Positions 1 through 11,780 of a stretch of DNA of 64,000 bases are shown piece after piece; position 1 is the stretch's first letter; each line of letters opens with the position of its first letter. Both the position numbers and the translations under genes were made by a program. The notes under the pieces were generated by a model. The model was not told the origin of the DNA. It did no database searches and was given only the letters and a program-made list of their open reading frames with translations. This DNA comes from Tipula vernalis (taxonomy: Eukaryota > Arthropoda > Insecta > Diptera > Tipulidae): the NCBI GenBank assembly GCA_958295665.1, contig OY282558.1:183560015-183624014 (forward strand). Reading direction: 5' to 3'.

Positions 1-115
1 AGGCACCATTTAAATATGGCTCTGTTAATGGCAATTTGCGACTACGATTATAGTTTTATAACGTGCGATATTGGTGCTGCAGGTCGCCATCCACTTCCGT
101 GAGTAGCACTACGTA
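1..115 (+). pseudogene. PIF/Harbinger-like transposase fragment
   Basis: The frame from 16 to 102 reads a 28-residue peptide with ...LMAICDYDYSF... and ...CDIGAAGR... before a TGA stop. This pattern (hydrophobic strand, CDxxY, then DIG.xGR) is typical of the catalytic core of HARBI1-like DDE transposases, where an aspartate follows the first strand. Only this short piece is visible; it runs off the left edge and stops early, so it is a relic. No terminal repeat is seen with it. The family call rests on pattern memory only. Confidence 0.45.
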
Positions 116-119
116 GTTT

Positions 120-586
120 TATTGTAACAACGCACGTGTACGCCGTCACAACGGTTCTTATTTCTTTTTTTTTTCAATCCAAATTTTCTCACACTTTTTT
201 TTTGCAATTATGCAAAAAAAAATATAATCCGGTAACTCATATTAAATTTTTGTAATTTCATTTTTTTTTTTTTTGTAAAATCATTAAGTACAGTAATTAA
301 ATTGGATATTCTGTTTCCGTTCTAAATAAAAAAAAAATATAATAATTGTTTTGAAGGGAAAAGAAGAATCGTTGTGAACTTCTAAATTTTTTTTTTGAGT
401 CAGTCTGAAAGTAAATTTGTAACTGTAGAGCCGAGCTGGCTTTTTAGAAATTAAGTTAAGTTTAGTTAAGTTTTAATTTAATTAAGTAATTGTGTCATTT
501 TTTTTTTTATATAAAATATCTTAAATAAAAATTGGTTAAAAAAAAAAAATAAATAAATAAAAAGAAGAGGATAATTGTTTTTTTTT
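120..586. other. AT-rich spacer, no gene seen
   Basis: Long T and A homopolymer runs, with no coding frame, repeat pair or RNA gene that I can support. Confidence 0.5.
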
Positions 587-723
587 TTAACCCTTAATCT
601 CATGAATTTTTTATCAATAAAAAAAAATTACTGTGGTGAGCCGATTCAACTGAAATAATAAAATCTCAAAGAAAATTCAATTTTCTATTTTCCGTTTTCG
701 AGAAAACGTGAGTTTTCTTATCT

Positions 724-742
724 TGCATATATGCAAGATCAT
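724..742. repeat. piggyBac left sub-terminal TGCATATATGCAA-type site
   Basis: TTGCATATATGCAAGATCATG lies about 130 bp inside the left end and matches the motif repeated at the right end. Confidence 0.6.
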
Positions 743-911
743 GTATAAAAGACTGAAAAAATCACAAAAATATATACTTTTTTATTACATCACATTTCAG
801 ATCATTTAAAATAATAATAACAAAAATAAATAAAAAACAATTCATTTCAAATAAATAAAATCAAATATCACTTATAAACTATGTATATTCTAAATATGAG
901 AATATGAAAAC

Positions 912-2741
912 TCATTTGTGAAATTGCCGGAAGCAATTGCGGTCTTTGTTAAAACAAAGTGCCGTATCACATTTTCCACATTTTACGTGGGTATAACCCT
1001 TACAATTAGGAAACTTACACTGAAGTCTATTATCTCTCCATTCAGGCCAATGACTGAATTCATCAATTCGAATTTCTTTCGGAGGGATCGGGCTACTTGT
1101 AGCCTTCTTTCGTTTGAGCTCTAAGAATTGGTTAATTCCGGAAGGACGTCCCGCTTGCTTCGATTCTTTACCAGTTTTGCATAGTATTTCGGCTATTATC
1201 AAACGATACTCAGCCAGAGACAATTCAGATTGATTTGATTCGTTAGAATTTTTCAAGACCCGCTTATAAAGTAGCCAAGAATTAACCGTTGCCATATCGA
1301 GCAGATGATAAAAAATTCGTAGGTACCATTTTTTCGAGCGTAGTTTAATTTTGTACCTTCCGATCATACTGTCGAACAAATCCACCCCTCCCATGTACGA
1401 ATTATACTCCTTAATAATTTGTGGACACTCTATAGTAATATTTCCATCTTTTTTGGAATATCTTGTCGAACTTTGCATGGGCGCCCGACCGACAAAGTTC
1501 GAAATTAAGTTGACTTGCTTTTTATCTTTCCAAGACACGGTCGTTAATGTCACGTCGTCGACCGTGCAAACAAACTCCGTTGATGAACCTCTGGGCATTT
1601 TTTTAGACTGAGTATCGCTCGGTAACTTGCAATTCGGAATTCTATTTCTACGAATTGTTCCGAGGCACAAAAATCCCATTTTTGATAATTCAACTGCTAA
1701 CGGAACGGATGAATAAAAATTATCAAAATATACTCTGTAATTTTCGAGCTTTGGCACAGGCCGTAACAGACGAACTACTGTATTTCCGCTCGCTCCTAAA
1801 TCAGGCTCACTGACAAGTCTATTGGTAGCGCTATTTTCTTGCCCAGTGTATATTTCAAAATTATATGTATATCCTGAAATACCCGATAATACATATAGTT
1901 TATACCCTCATTTATGAGGCTTGCTGGGAATGTATTGTTTCAAGTAGCTTTTGGCTTTTGTTGAACACAACTGCTCATCTACCGACAAACATTGTTCAGG
2001 TGGGATTTTCTGGAAATTTATTGTTAGAGCATCAATTAACGGACGAATTTTAAATAGTCGATCCCTTCCTTCATCCGTGTTTGCTGGCATGTATTCATTA
2101 TTGTTGAAATGTAAGACCGATTTGATTTTTTCAAAAGAATTTACAGACATCGTATCTTGAACGAGTTTATTACCCGCGATAGGATGCCAATAACGTCTAT
2201 AATCAGGGATGTTAACTACTGACATCAACTGGCATATACCGATGTACTTTTGTAATTCAAGCTTTGTTATGGTCTTTGGGTTATTTAGGTTTTTTTGACA
2301 GCTATACAAATTAGATTCATTGACTATATGCTCCATTAATTTTTCATCGAAGAGGTATTTGAAACAACTATAAGGTGTTTTTAAACTTCGCTGTTCCGGT
2401 GTTAAGTTGGAATCACCCAAAAATGCAACGTTTTTGTCTGGAATTGAAAATTCTTGACATAGCCAAACAATATGCCTCGATAACTCTTTGTAATCCCGTT
2501 GAAGTACTGGTTCAGGATTCGGTAGCTCATCCACAAAATCAATTGGCATATTTGCAATATCAAGGGGATTCTCATCGGAGTTGTCCTCAAAGTCTGAATC
2601 ATTTGCTATTCTTTCTGTTTGTATGAGCATTTCGACATCGGCATTATCCTGATCATCGGTTTGGAAGTCATCCTCACTATCGCTCCATGTATCTATTATT
2701 GCCAAAATTTCGGCTTCAGTAAGCGGACGATTCCTAGCCAT
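912..2741 (-). pseudogene. piggyBac transposase (PGBD4-like), one nonsense codon
   Basis: The enzyme excises and inserts DNA at TTAA through a DDD active site (DDE_Tnp_1_7 family). The frame starts at the ATG at 2741 with an acidic N-terminus (MARNRPLTEAEILAIIDTWSD) and runs about 609 codons to 912, the usual family length. The catalytic aspartates fit LSVDEQ (about residue 255), VYFDNFYSS (about residue 335) and GGVDLFDSM (about residue 450). The C-terminus is a cysteine-rich finger (CKFPNCKGY, CGKCD, ALCF). One in-frame TGA at 1908-1910 interrupts the conserved stretch IPSKPHK-stop-GYKLYVLSG. Relatives have tryptophan there, so TGG to TGA is the simplest explanation. No other break is seen, and the frame is the same on both sides. 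The second half may appear as a separate 281-residue ORF (912-1757), but it is not an independent gene. Confidence 0.88.
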
Positions 2742-2819
2742 GTTTAATTTGATAGGTATTCTGAAAATGGTTGGGTTCTGATATTTAAAAAATTACGGCA
2801 TTTGTATTCTACAGTATTG

Positions 2820-3270
2820 CATGATATGGCATATTTGTAATATATTGCATAAATGCATAATATGTATTATTTACATTACATACATGAACTTGCATATTTG
2901 CAATATAATGAAATAAACCTCAAAATACACTTTATTTATCACATTTTCGAGCAAATTTGTTGATAAAATCAATAAATATAGCATTAATTGTTTAATTTAT
3001 ATATTTTTATAATAATATACTCACCAAAAATACACAAAAACAATAAATTTGTTAGGAAAGAATAAGCACGGTTGTGTCTTATAGTACTTCGTCTACTTAT
3101 AACTAATAAAATTGGCGCAATTTGTTGACGTATAAAAATCATCTAAATCTATTGCATGTAATATGCATTCAGGAGTATATTTGAATAGCCTAAATGATCA
3201 TAAGAAATGTATTTTACTTTTTAAATAACAATTTGTCTTCTCTTGCATATTTGCAATACTATGAGACGAA
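2820..3270. repeat. piggyBac right sub-terminal repeat cluster
   Basis: At least three copies of a TGCATATTTGCAATAT-like motif occur near 2830, 2890 and 3244, the last ending at the right TIR. They share sequence with the left-end site at 724. The repeats are seen; their role as transposase binding sites is inferred. Confidence 0.6.
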
Positions 3271-3277
3271 GGGTTAA

Positions 3278-4200
3278 AAACCGTCGTCGTGTGAAGTTTG
3301 TGTTGTTGCAAATTTTATTTTGAATATAAAATTACTAAAGTGGATATAAATGTAAACAGCGGTAAAAAAAATCTTAAGTGTTTTGTCTATAAATATAATC
3401 ATTCATATAGTTTTTGGATGAATAAATAAATCTTAAACACAAGAGTACCAATTTTACATATAAGTACATAAGATACAACATAATTCGGAGACACAACAAC
3501 AATATAAGAATAAAACTAATATAATTATATAGATAACAGAAAGTTTTGGATAAGACAACAAAACAATTTTTTTTTTTGTTATATAAAGATACTTCTTTGG
3601 ATATATGCATGCATACATTATAATTACGGATTAGAAAAAATTACTTTGTAGTTCAATAAGCAAGCAAAAACCACCACACCGCGCATGGAGATCATAATCA
3701 AAACAATCAACTGATCAACAGGCTGCAACACCAGATAGTTAAGTTATATATATATATTTTTTTTTTGATTATATTAATTATATTATTTAAAATGAGGCGT
3801 TAATCGTCTAACTGAGGATGAATTAGGGCCAGGTAAGTGTCCGAATAGGTAGGTATGCAGAATCACCCTCCCCTTCCCGCGGTTTTATATGACCCACATA
3901 AACTCTAGAAACCCCACGACATCACCCTGAAGCTTAGCCGGCAACGACCCTCTAGAGTCCCTGTGTGGGTCCAATTCTGATTAACACGACACATGATTTA
4001 TAGAATAATTTTGTTTGTAAAGTAACTTTAATTTTTTGTTTGTTTTCAAAATGTTTTTTTTTAACTTGGATATTCTCCAGACCATGCGAAGTGTTACATT
4101 ATTTACCGCTTATAATATGTAATTTGTAAATTTGTGGCATTTCTCAACCAAGAAATATCAGCGAAGGTTTCATCGATGTTCATGCACAACAATTCAGATC
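3278..4200. other. Non-coding stretch with one GC-richer inverted repeat
   Basis: No gene was found. A GC-richer island at 3830-3980 contains an imperfect inverted repeat, GACCCACATAAACTCTAGA at 3891-3909 against TCTAGAGTCCCTGTGTGGGTC at 3951-3971. The rest is AT-rich with homopolymers. Confidence 0.45.
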
Positions 4201-4209
4201 ACAAAGCAC

Positions 4210-4565
4210 AAAATTTATAATTATCGGCTATGAAGGATATTTCGCGCTGCAATCAAAGCGGATGTGACTTAAGTGGAGGACATTATCCAATGTTGTGTCT
4301 GCCTCCATAACTGGTTGAGGATAAATAACAGCAATTACATAACTCCAGATCTTTTGAACCGTGAAGTAGGAGAAAATATCGTCCTAGGTAAAATTCTTAA
4401 TTCCATATAAACATTGTAAAATTTATTTAAAACTGTATTACTTTGTGTTTTAAGGTTCTTGGAGCGCCCAATCAAGTTCGTTGTTGCCTCTTCCACCAAT
4501 GACGAAGAACTCAACCAGTGCGGCAAAATAGATTCGAGACAAATTTTCCGATTACTTTTCTAATG
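4210..4565 (+). pseudogene. Possible decayed spliced coding fragments, unidentified
   Basis: Two protein-like stretches lie on the plus strand. The first (about 4230-4387) includes SRCNQSGCDLSGGHYPM and, after a break, SNYITPDLLNREVGENIVLG ending at a GTAAAA donor. The second (from about 4455) follows a TTTTAAG acceptor and reads LERPIKFVVASSTNDEELNQ to a stop at about 4563. Joined at those splice sites the reading phase is off by one, and the first stretch has an internal stop. The pieces may be a dead gene or a transposon-derived protein. I do not recognise the family. Confidence 0.25.
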
Positions 4566-5231
4566 AGACACAAATATAGATTTATTGATCTGGTTTAGTT
4601 GTTTTTTTTTTTTGCTTTTAGGATCACTTGTGGGACTACACAGCGTATTATCTGTAATATTGTAATATTTTTTTATGATTTAAGAGGCTTTTATGCCTAA
4701 TGGAAGCGTTTTCAATTGTTTTTTTTTCTATTTTTATTCATTTTTCAATATTTTAATTTTTAATAATTTTTTCCAATGCTTCCATATGGCTTTTCCCTCG
4801 AAACACAAAATTTTGTGTAAATAATTTTTTTTTAAATTCAAATTATTTTAAGAATTAAATTTTTAAGAATTAAGATTTTTATTTATTGTAAATAAATTTT
4901 TTTAAACGTACAAGTTATAAATTTCGTTTTATTTAACTTAAACATTTGTAAGGAGCTCTGTCTGTGTAAGGAGCTCTGTCGTCCTATTCAACCACTTGGT
5001 ATATAGGGTTCTTTTATAACAATCAATTTCTTTTGAATTTCATGCAGGCAGAAAATCATCACTTTTCAGGAGAAGATTTTGAATATTGACTTGGTGTGAT
5101 GATTCGACTAAGGGAACTGAGGTGAAAATGAATAACTTAAATAAACTTAAAAAAAAAAATTAGTTAATATGTCTATAAATAAATATTGTATTTGTATATT
5201 GTATATAAATAAATGTTCCTATAAAATCTTA

Positions 5232-5394
5232 CCTTTTTGACTGTTGAATTCATCACTGTTTGTATGCTCGTAATAATAATTGTCATTATATGACGAGAAA
5301 TATCTCTGCATTGTCGTTCCATTTTCCGTTACACTGCTGTCAAGCTGATAGGGATCATTAAGGCTGATGTCTTCCAGCATAATAATTCGTTTCG
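5232..5394 (-). CDS. Candidate internal exon of an unidentified gene
   Basis: On the minus strand a pyrimidine-rich acceptor (GCTGTGCCCAATTTCAG) precedes 163 nt of open frame ending in an AAAAAG/GTAAGA donor. The peptide contains IIMLEDISLNDPYQLDSSV and a tyrosine-rich part (SSYNDNYYYEHTNSDEF). Composition is less AT-rich than the surroundings, as for real coding sequence. Good splice signals at both ends and an uninterrupted frame support an exon, but no partner exon was identified within the window and the protein is not recognised. It could also be a chance frame. Confidence 0.35.
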
Positions 5395-5904
5395 CTGAAA
5401 TTGGGCACAGCAATAAAATTTAAACTATTTTCACATAATTAAATTTGAACGTTGATGGTTGTATAAGAACTCCATAAGACAAAAATTGTAGGTTACGATT
5501 CCAAAAAAAAAAAAACACACATTAAATATCCAAACTATCGGAATTTAGTAAGAAAGATTTACCATAATAAATTTAAATTAATATTATAAATCCCAGAATA
5601 TGTGTTTTAATGCAAGTATTTAAGTGCGAAATATATGTCTCGGCTAAATGGTCGATTGGAACATACAAAATGAGTAAAACATAACCTCAACATTTTTACT
5701 TCAAATAAATAATTAAAAAAAAATTTATGTATAGTAATAAAATATTAAAATAAAAAATTTAAAACATATAATTTAGTATTATATTGTTGTAAATTAACTG
5801 CTTGTAGCTACTCATGAAAAATAGGCAGAGCAGGTACGAGTAGTTAATTTAGCAAAGACATGAATCATAAGTGATTAAAGCTTTTGTCCACGACTAACGT
5901 CAGA

Positions 5905-6000
5905 GCCTTCTAGAGTATAGAGCCATAATCTTAATGACGTATTTTTTAGAAGCTTTTTTAGTGGTATAACTTTTCACTGATTTCCATTGTAACATTTGCT
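5905..6000 (-). repeat. Terminal piece of the 915-bp hAT-like MITE family
   Basis: The sequence from AGAGCCTTCTAGAGTATAGA onward is the near-exact reverse complement of the right end of the complete MITE at 41340-42254. It is separated from the rest of this copy by about 1.6 kb of other DNA. Confidence 0.7.
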
Positions 6001-7660
6001 TCGGTGCAGACTTATAAATGTTACTGGTTTGCGACTGTATTGACTTTAATTGCGCAAATTTGTTATCTTACTCCTCGGTTGAACAGGTGACAATAAAAAT
6101 TATTATGTAAACATTGGTGGTCAGATATCATACCGTTCTAATCATAGGTTAAGTTATGAATTGTTTTAACGGGATCCATTTTCTTTTGTAAAATTTTGTT
6201 TTTTCTATTGGTATGTGGATGGTATGTGGAAAATGGTTCGATAGAGTTATTTTATTTCTGAGTTATGGCGATTGAGAAACAACAATTTTTTTTTTGGGGA
6301 GTAGTTTTTGAGTTTCTCTGGTCGAATAGACTATCTTTAAAATAAAAAAAATAAATAAAAATATTTAAGAGCATTATCGCAATTCTTGTTGGTAATAAAA
6401 AGCACGCGGTTAATGAAATCGGGCAACTAATCATTAATTAATATAGTTGCTAAATCATATTAGTTTTAACTATACTTATGTAATATAGTGCGTGAAATTC
6501 GTATATAAGTTATCGAACAATATAACGAAAATTTCATTAATTATTAAATTTAAATGATTCACTAGTGTAATTCACGAGAACATTATTAATGTTTTTTACT
6601 GAAACCGTTTACCACCGTAAACGTAGTGTGTTCAAATAAATTAAATTGAAAATCGAAAATTGATGTTAAATAGTTTTTCATTAATAAACAAATGTGTTAA
6701 TTGTGTATATATATATATAGCTAAGTTTAAGAAATTGTATATGTATAAGTGATTATTCTAGCTGTGGTTAGACTAGCAAATTTGACTAGAACGGTTCAAT
6801 GTGACGTGAAATGTGACCATAATAAAATAACCCAAAACGCTACGTCTTTTAAAAAATGCGAATAAATAAAATCATCTATCAATAAATAAAAAGAAAATAA
6901 AACAATACTACGTAAATATAAAGCTAATAATTGGCGTGTGTGACTATATTTCAAAGACAATGAAGGCAACTTTAGTAATCTGCCAATTCCATTGAATTAA
7001 TTTGTTAATATTAAAATGATTAGTTATAATAAAGTTCAAGTTATAAATAAATTTCTAATAAATAATCCTATGGAAATTTATAAGTTAAATTAAGCATATC
7101 ATTAAATATTAAAATTAATACTAAGTTAATTTTACTCTCCTTGTTTGTTGATTAAAACAAATTAAAAATAAAAATCGTAGTATCTGACAAGTGATACATT
7201 TACTGTACATGGATACAGTCGGCGAAATATTGATTTTACGTCATCAATCAACAACAAGCTTCAGATAAGATTATTATTATTATTATTAATTAATTAAGAA
7301 AATTTTCATTTTAAATTTCATTATAGTTCTTATTTTCTTTTTTGTTCTTTTTTTTATTAAATTTTTTTTGTTTCTTGTTCTGTAAAAGTTGATTAATTAG
7401 TTAAGTTTGGTGATTTTGGTGTATTTTTCTTATCCCATTTATTTTTAGTACATTAAATACATAAAATTCCTAAAGGATCAAGGCTTGGAAGCGCTTCTAT
7501 CGTCTTCGATTTTGCAGGTAAGATTTATTTATTTAATATTATATAATTTTGGTTTCCCGTTTATTTTTTTTTTGGATTGATGTTTTAAATCTCCGGTTCA
7601 ATTAGTCAACTTTGGCGGTTAATTAATTTTTTTTTTACCCATTTTAAATCCAATGCTACA
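6001..7660. other. AT-rich spacer splitting a MITE copy
   Basis: I see no coding frame, RNA gene or terminal repeat here. A short (ATT)n run lies near 7270. The stretch sits between two pieces of the same MITE family, so it may be, or include, an insertion, but I could not find its ends. Confidence 0.4.
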
Positions 7661-7664
7661 CCAT

Positions 7665-8545
7665 TGGAAAACATAGTAAAAATGGTGGATTTTAGCTTCA
7701 AGTTTTTCAATGAAAAAAGCAAAAATATTATAAAATGTTTATATAAAAGTTTTCTACATATCTTTAAGAATAATATAGAAGAAGGCCATATTGATATTAA
7801 GTAAATATTAATTGCAGAAATATTAAAATTAAATTATTTCTAAAATATATTTCTTCAAACTTTCATTTTGAAAAATACATCAAAGTTGGCTCTGACAAAT
7901 TAAAATAATACATGCTAAATTTATCTTTAGTTTTACTAGTGTACGTAAGATGTCTAAAATGGTTACAGAAAAATACGGAAATCAGAGCACCATGTATTTT
8001 ATAGAGCCACAATCAAAAAATCTGAGCTTTTATAAGGGAATTAGAAACGAGGAAAAAACGAAACTTTTCATAGTAAAACACATAAAACATTTAGGAAATC
8101 ACTTTTTTCCTAAGACAAATTTTTAAATGAAAACGTTACAAACTCTTTAATTATGATTTCTGAAATACTTTCATAAATATTTGAATTTCAACATATATGA
8201 ATATCGTTTAAGTAAATTGTTTTCATTTTCTTGTAATAATTGCTTTATTTAAACCAAAATAGCATTCTGGTCAAATTGAATTAAAAGCTTACTACGATTC
8301 GTTTGGTCATTAATTCAATATATATTACATAGGTGCCAGTGATGGCCGTAAAAATTTGGAAAAATTATACCAAAAATTACCACCTGGGGAAATTTCAAGT
8401 TCAAAAATTGTAGGAAAAGCAAAAAAATTCACAAAATATAGAAACGTGTGATAATTTTACGATTAAATAATTTTTTTTCGTATTTTTCTGTAACCATTTT
8501 AGACATCTTACGTACACTAGTAAATCTAAAGATAAATTTAGCAAG
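7665..8545. repeat. Rearranged copies of the 915-bp hAT-like MITE family
   Basis: Bases 7665-7976 are the reverse complement of about 41870-42160, and 7983-8545 matches about 41340-41940 in direct orientation, beginning with the family end CAGAGCACC. Two partial copies therefore abut head to head. Short frames inside (such as 8401-8625) follow the repeat and are not genes. Confidence 0.7.
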
Positions 8546-8639
8546 TACACAAGTAACTCTATGAAAATAAATGAATTTTTGGTGTTTCTCGTTTCTGTAT
8601 CCCTTATTTTAAGTTCATTTTTCACATGCCGGCTATATT

Positions 8640-9370
8640 TACATCAATATGGTTCTGATAATATACTCATTACACGTTTGTTTCTTCAATTATAATGATA
8701 CAGATCATTCACTGCTAGTTTACCTAATAGTCTCTTCTTCCATTATTCACTACTACCAAATAAACATTTCCTTTTTGAAATTTTATCTAGTAGTCTCTTG
8801 CCATTTTCATTATTATTAAACTGAGACGTCAAAATGTCGACGGAAATTATTTTAGGATTATCTAAAAGATTTGATTATAAAATACAATATATTTTATCGG
8901 TCTTGGACAACGTTATCGGTCGTATTCTACTCGCATATAATGGCTGTTATTCTGGAAAATTGTGGCTGAAACCTTGCAATAGAGCTTGTAAACAATTATC
9001 CCCAACCGATTGAGCTGATATCTAGCATACACATTTAGTTTGTGACGTTATTCTAAATCCAATATGGCGGACTCCCAAAGATGGAGCACAAGGTATTTTT
9101 TATGCATCCCCATGATGTGAGTATCAATTAAAAGGGTTTGGTGAGAAGAATACGAAAAATAAAATGACGTCACACTAAATTCAATATCGGAAACCCATAT
9201 ATCATTCACCATGACATTGCTACTGCACTCAGTGTTGAATTCTGAGTGACGAAAGAACCGTTCAATGCATACTATGGACTTCATACTAAGACTTGTGTAA
9301 TTTGGCAAGATGGGCGTCATTAGCATTGATTTACAATCTGTCTAGGAGAAGGAAAACTCAAAAAAAAAAA
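8640..9370. other. Spacer, no gene recognised
   Basis: No frame with recognisable protein pattern and no repeat pair were found. A minus-strand frame at 9048-9326 has no features I can assign. A poly-A run at 9360 borders the Helitron-like sequence that follows. Confidence 0.4.
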
Positions 9371-9659
9371 AAAAACGGGAACTGTGTTTTGTTAGGCGCA
9401 TACCTCCAAACAACTAAGCCAAGGTGAGGCCGTGCCGAGGACTGAGTGGCATCGGGCTGTATCGAACATAATGTGTTGTGAACATACCACCTCAGGCCAC
9501 CGGAGCGAATCCTGTTGTATATTAGCTCTTACCCTTCTAAATGAAGCTCTGGAAGGTTCGACAGATATTTCTTCGGTACTCGTGGGAACAACATGAAAAA
9601 AACTGATACATCAATACAAAGAAAGAGAAGGTTAAAGAAAGCGAATTTAAGCAAAAGGC

Positions 9660-9960
9660 GTGATCAGGTGACTTGTTGAATTCACGAATTGAAAAAGTTC
9701 GTCAACAGATGTCTGAAATACGAGGAGTCGCATCTACTGAACAGCGAAAGGCTCCTTTGAAAACCACAAGCATATATCTTAAGTAAGAGCAGACGAGACT
9801 GCTGAACAGTAAGAAGCTCGTTTAAGCGCTTTACGAGGGCATAACTCTCAAGTTAGAGTAGGCAAAACTGCTGAACAGCGAGAGGTTCGTTTAAGCGCTG
9901 TACGAGAGCATATCTCTCAAGTACGAACAGCAGAAAAGTCACAATTAGAAACTTTTAACA
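9660..9960 (+). repeat. Tandem coding repeat in the Helitron N-terminal region
   Basis: Three imperfect units of about 75 bp encode TAEQREVRLSALREHISQVR-like peptides, near 9720-9800, 9800-9875 and 9875-9945. They are charged and probably helical. Such RTAEQR repeats are common in the N-terminal part of animal Helitron proteins. Confidence 0.6.
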
Positions 9961-9999
9961 AAACCATATATATATTCTGTGACCAGGTGTTAGAGGTCT

Positions 10000-11030
10000 C
10001 ACGAGAATCAAGTCACGAATCACAAAATAAATTTAAGCCGTGCTTCGTACCTACCTGGAGTATTAACAAGCAAAGCAACTATATTACTATGTCATCGTTG
10101 CAAGAAACACATTATTAGTAAGAAAACTTCAGGGATAACTCTTCAGGGACTGGAATAATTTAGATCCTGGTGAAGAACCCGATCTAATAAAGTAATTGAC
10201 ACAACCCGAATAACGCATAATATCTAGAATTATACCATTTGTAAAAATTGTTAAATATGACGGACTATTTGGGCAATAAGGTTTTAGAGGGCAATCTGTA
10301 CGTTTTGCACGAGACATATTTTTGAATTTACTAAAAGCCTGCCTAATATTTTACCTAGTTCTACTGACAGTATAGGTATGGTTGTCATTACAGCACATCT
10401 GGAAAATTTAAATGTATCGCGGGATTATACTATATCACGTCCACGGTTATATGAGGCACTGAGTAATAATAGATAACGATGCACAAATATTACAACAAGA
10501 TCTCATTCGAGTAAACCAAACTGTTAATGATAATGCCCAGAATAATGATGAAGTATTATTAGAGCCTGTTACTGTATCAGCTATGGGAGAAGTAACCAAC
10601 GCTAATTAAGCTTATACAATAATTAATAATTCAATGCTTATTCTAAGAGCTTCTTGGCATCATTTTATACTTAGAATAGAATATGATGAGGAACCAAATT
10701 TAATTGAATGTTTGCTGGATTCAGTGGACAATCAAAATATAGGGATGACATTAAAAGAGGCTCTGACAGAAAAAGCTGTTGTTCTAATTGCCGCCTCTGT
10801 ATCTGTCATTATAATAATAAATACTATTTCACCGATTCTCATGCATGTGGCCCTAAAGGTGCAAGCGCCTTCCCATGTGATTCCGTTGATGAAATTGTTC
10901 AAGTTTGCAAATCGGGTAATGTACATACCCTTAATTAGATATGCAGATGTTCATATAATTAATAATACTACACAACATAATTCGGCATCGCATCAATCGC
11001 TTCAAGTTAGAAATAGAAACTAATCATAAA
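10000..11030 (+). pseudogene. Helitron Rep N-terminal region, broken
   Basis: Protein-like pieces in shifting frames include LLCHRCKKHI, FEFTKSLPNILPSSTDSIGM, VVITAHLENLNVSRDYTISR and, at 10708-10938, GQSKYRDDIKRGSDRKSCCS with a cysteine pattern. They follow one another in the order expected of a Helitron protein upstream of the HUH nuclease, but several stops and frameshifts separate them. The frame at 10634-11023 overlaps in another phase and is probably a by-product. Confidence 0.5.
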
Positions 11031-11239
11031 CAAACTACACAGCAACATCGATGATTACCAATACCACCAACATTTCTAACTCAATCTGTAAATCATGTAA
11101 ACATGACATGTCAAATTACTCAGACCATTTCCATTCACACTTCAGTAATGGCTCTAATCGACACCAAACAAACTATAGAAGCATAAGTGTTAGATGTATC
11201 AAATAATATTAATAAAATTACTAGGAAAAAAATTGAGGT

Positions 11240-11780
11240 GTGGCCAACACACGACTTTCTTTTAGGAACAGAGAATTTTGAGCAATTTTTTTTTCTAATT
11301 TTTAAATTTTTAAATTTTTTTTTTAATTTTTAATTTTTTATTTTTATTTGTTTTTCATTTTTGGAAACATTTTGTTTAAAGTAGTTTTTTGTAAACCTTA
11401 TACTTTTTAAGATATTTGCAAAATAAGTTTTCAGGACCAAGGGAGTGGCCACTTCCGGTTAGCCGATTTGGAGTAAAATTCACTGGGACCTCATAATTAA
11501 TCAAAAAAGCTTAAATCTGAAGTTTCAGTTCGATTGGTTAAACCATCTGGGCTGTAGAGAGGACACAGACAGACTGACAGACTGACAGACAGACAGACAG
11601 ACACCATTTCGAAACCCACTTTTTCGGACTCAAGTGACCTCAAAACCAATAAATCTCTAAAAATCTCAAGGTCCAAAATTTTCATGATTACTATACTTAA
11701 AAACAACAGATAACATTGTCGATGTCTCTCATGAACGGAAAGCAGGCGAATTCGAATGGTTCTGCCTGCTGCCTTGCCGG
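11240..11780. repeat. Insertion-like segment with (CAGA)n microsatellite
   Basis: This segment interrupts the Helitron protein. It has T-rich runs, a GACAGACAGACAGACA array at 11565-11604, and then CACTTTTTCGGACTCAAGTG. Such an arrangement is common in insect retroposon 3' regions, but I cannot assign the family. Confidence 0.4.

Larger units (their letters stand above)
591..3273 (-). mobile_element. piggyBac-family DNA transposon, near complete
   Basis: Both outer flanks are TTAA (587-590 and 3274-3277), the piggyBac target duplication. The ends are inverted: the left starts CCCTTAATCTCATGA and the right, reversed, CCCTTCGTCTCATAG. Length is 2683 bp. One transposase frame (912-2741, minus) fills the middle. 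Both sub-terminal zones carry copies of a TGCATATTTGCAA-like motif, as expected of transposase binding sites. The ends and TSD are intact, so the element could be moved in trans, but its own transposase has a premature stop. Confidence 0.9.

Noticed and set aside
912..1757. The 281-codon piggyBac frame as a separate gene
   Set aside because: It is in phase with the upstream 277-codon frame and separated by one TGA; both are one transposase.
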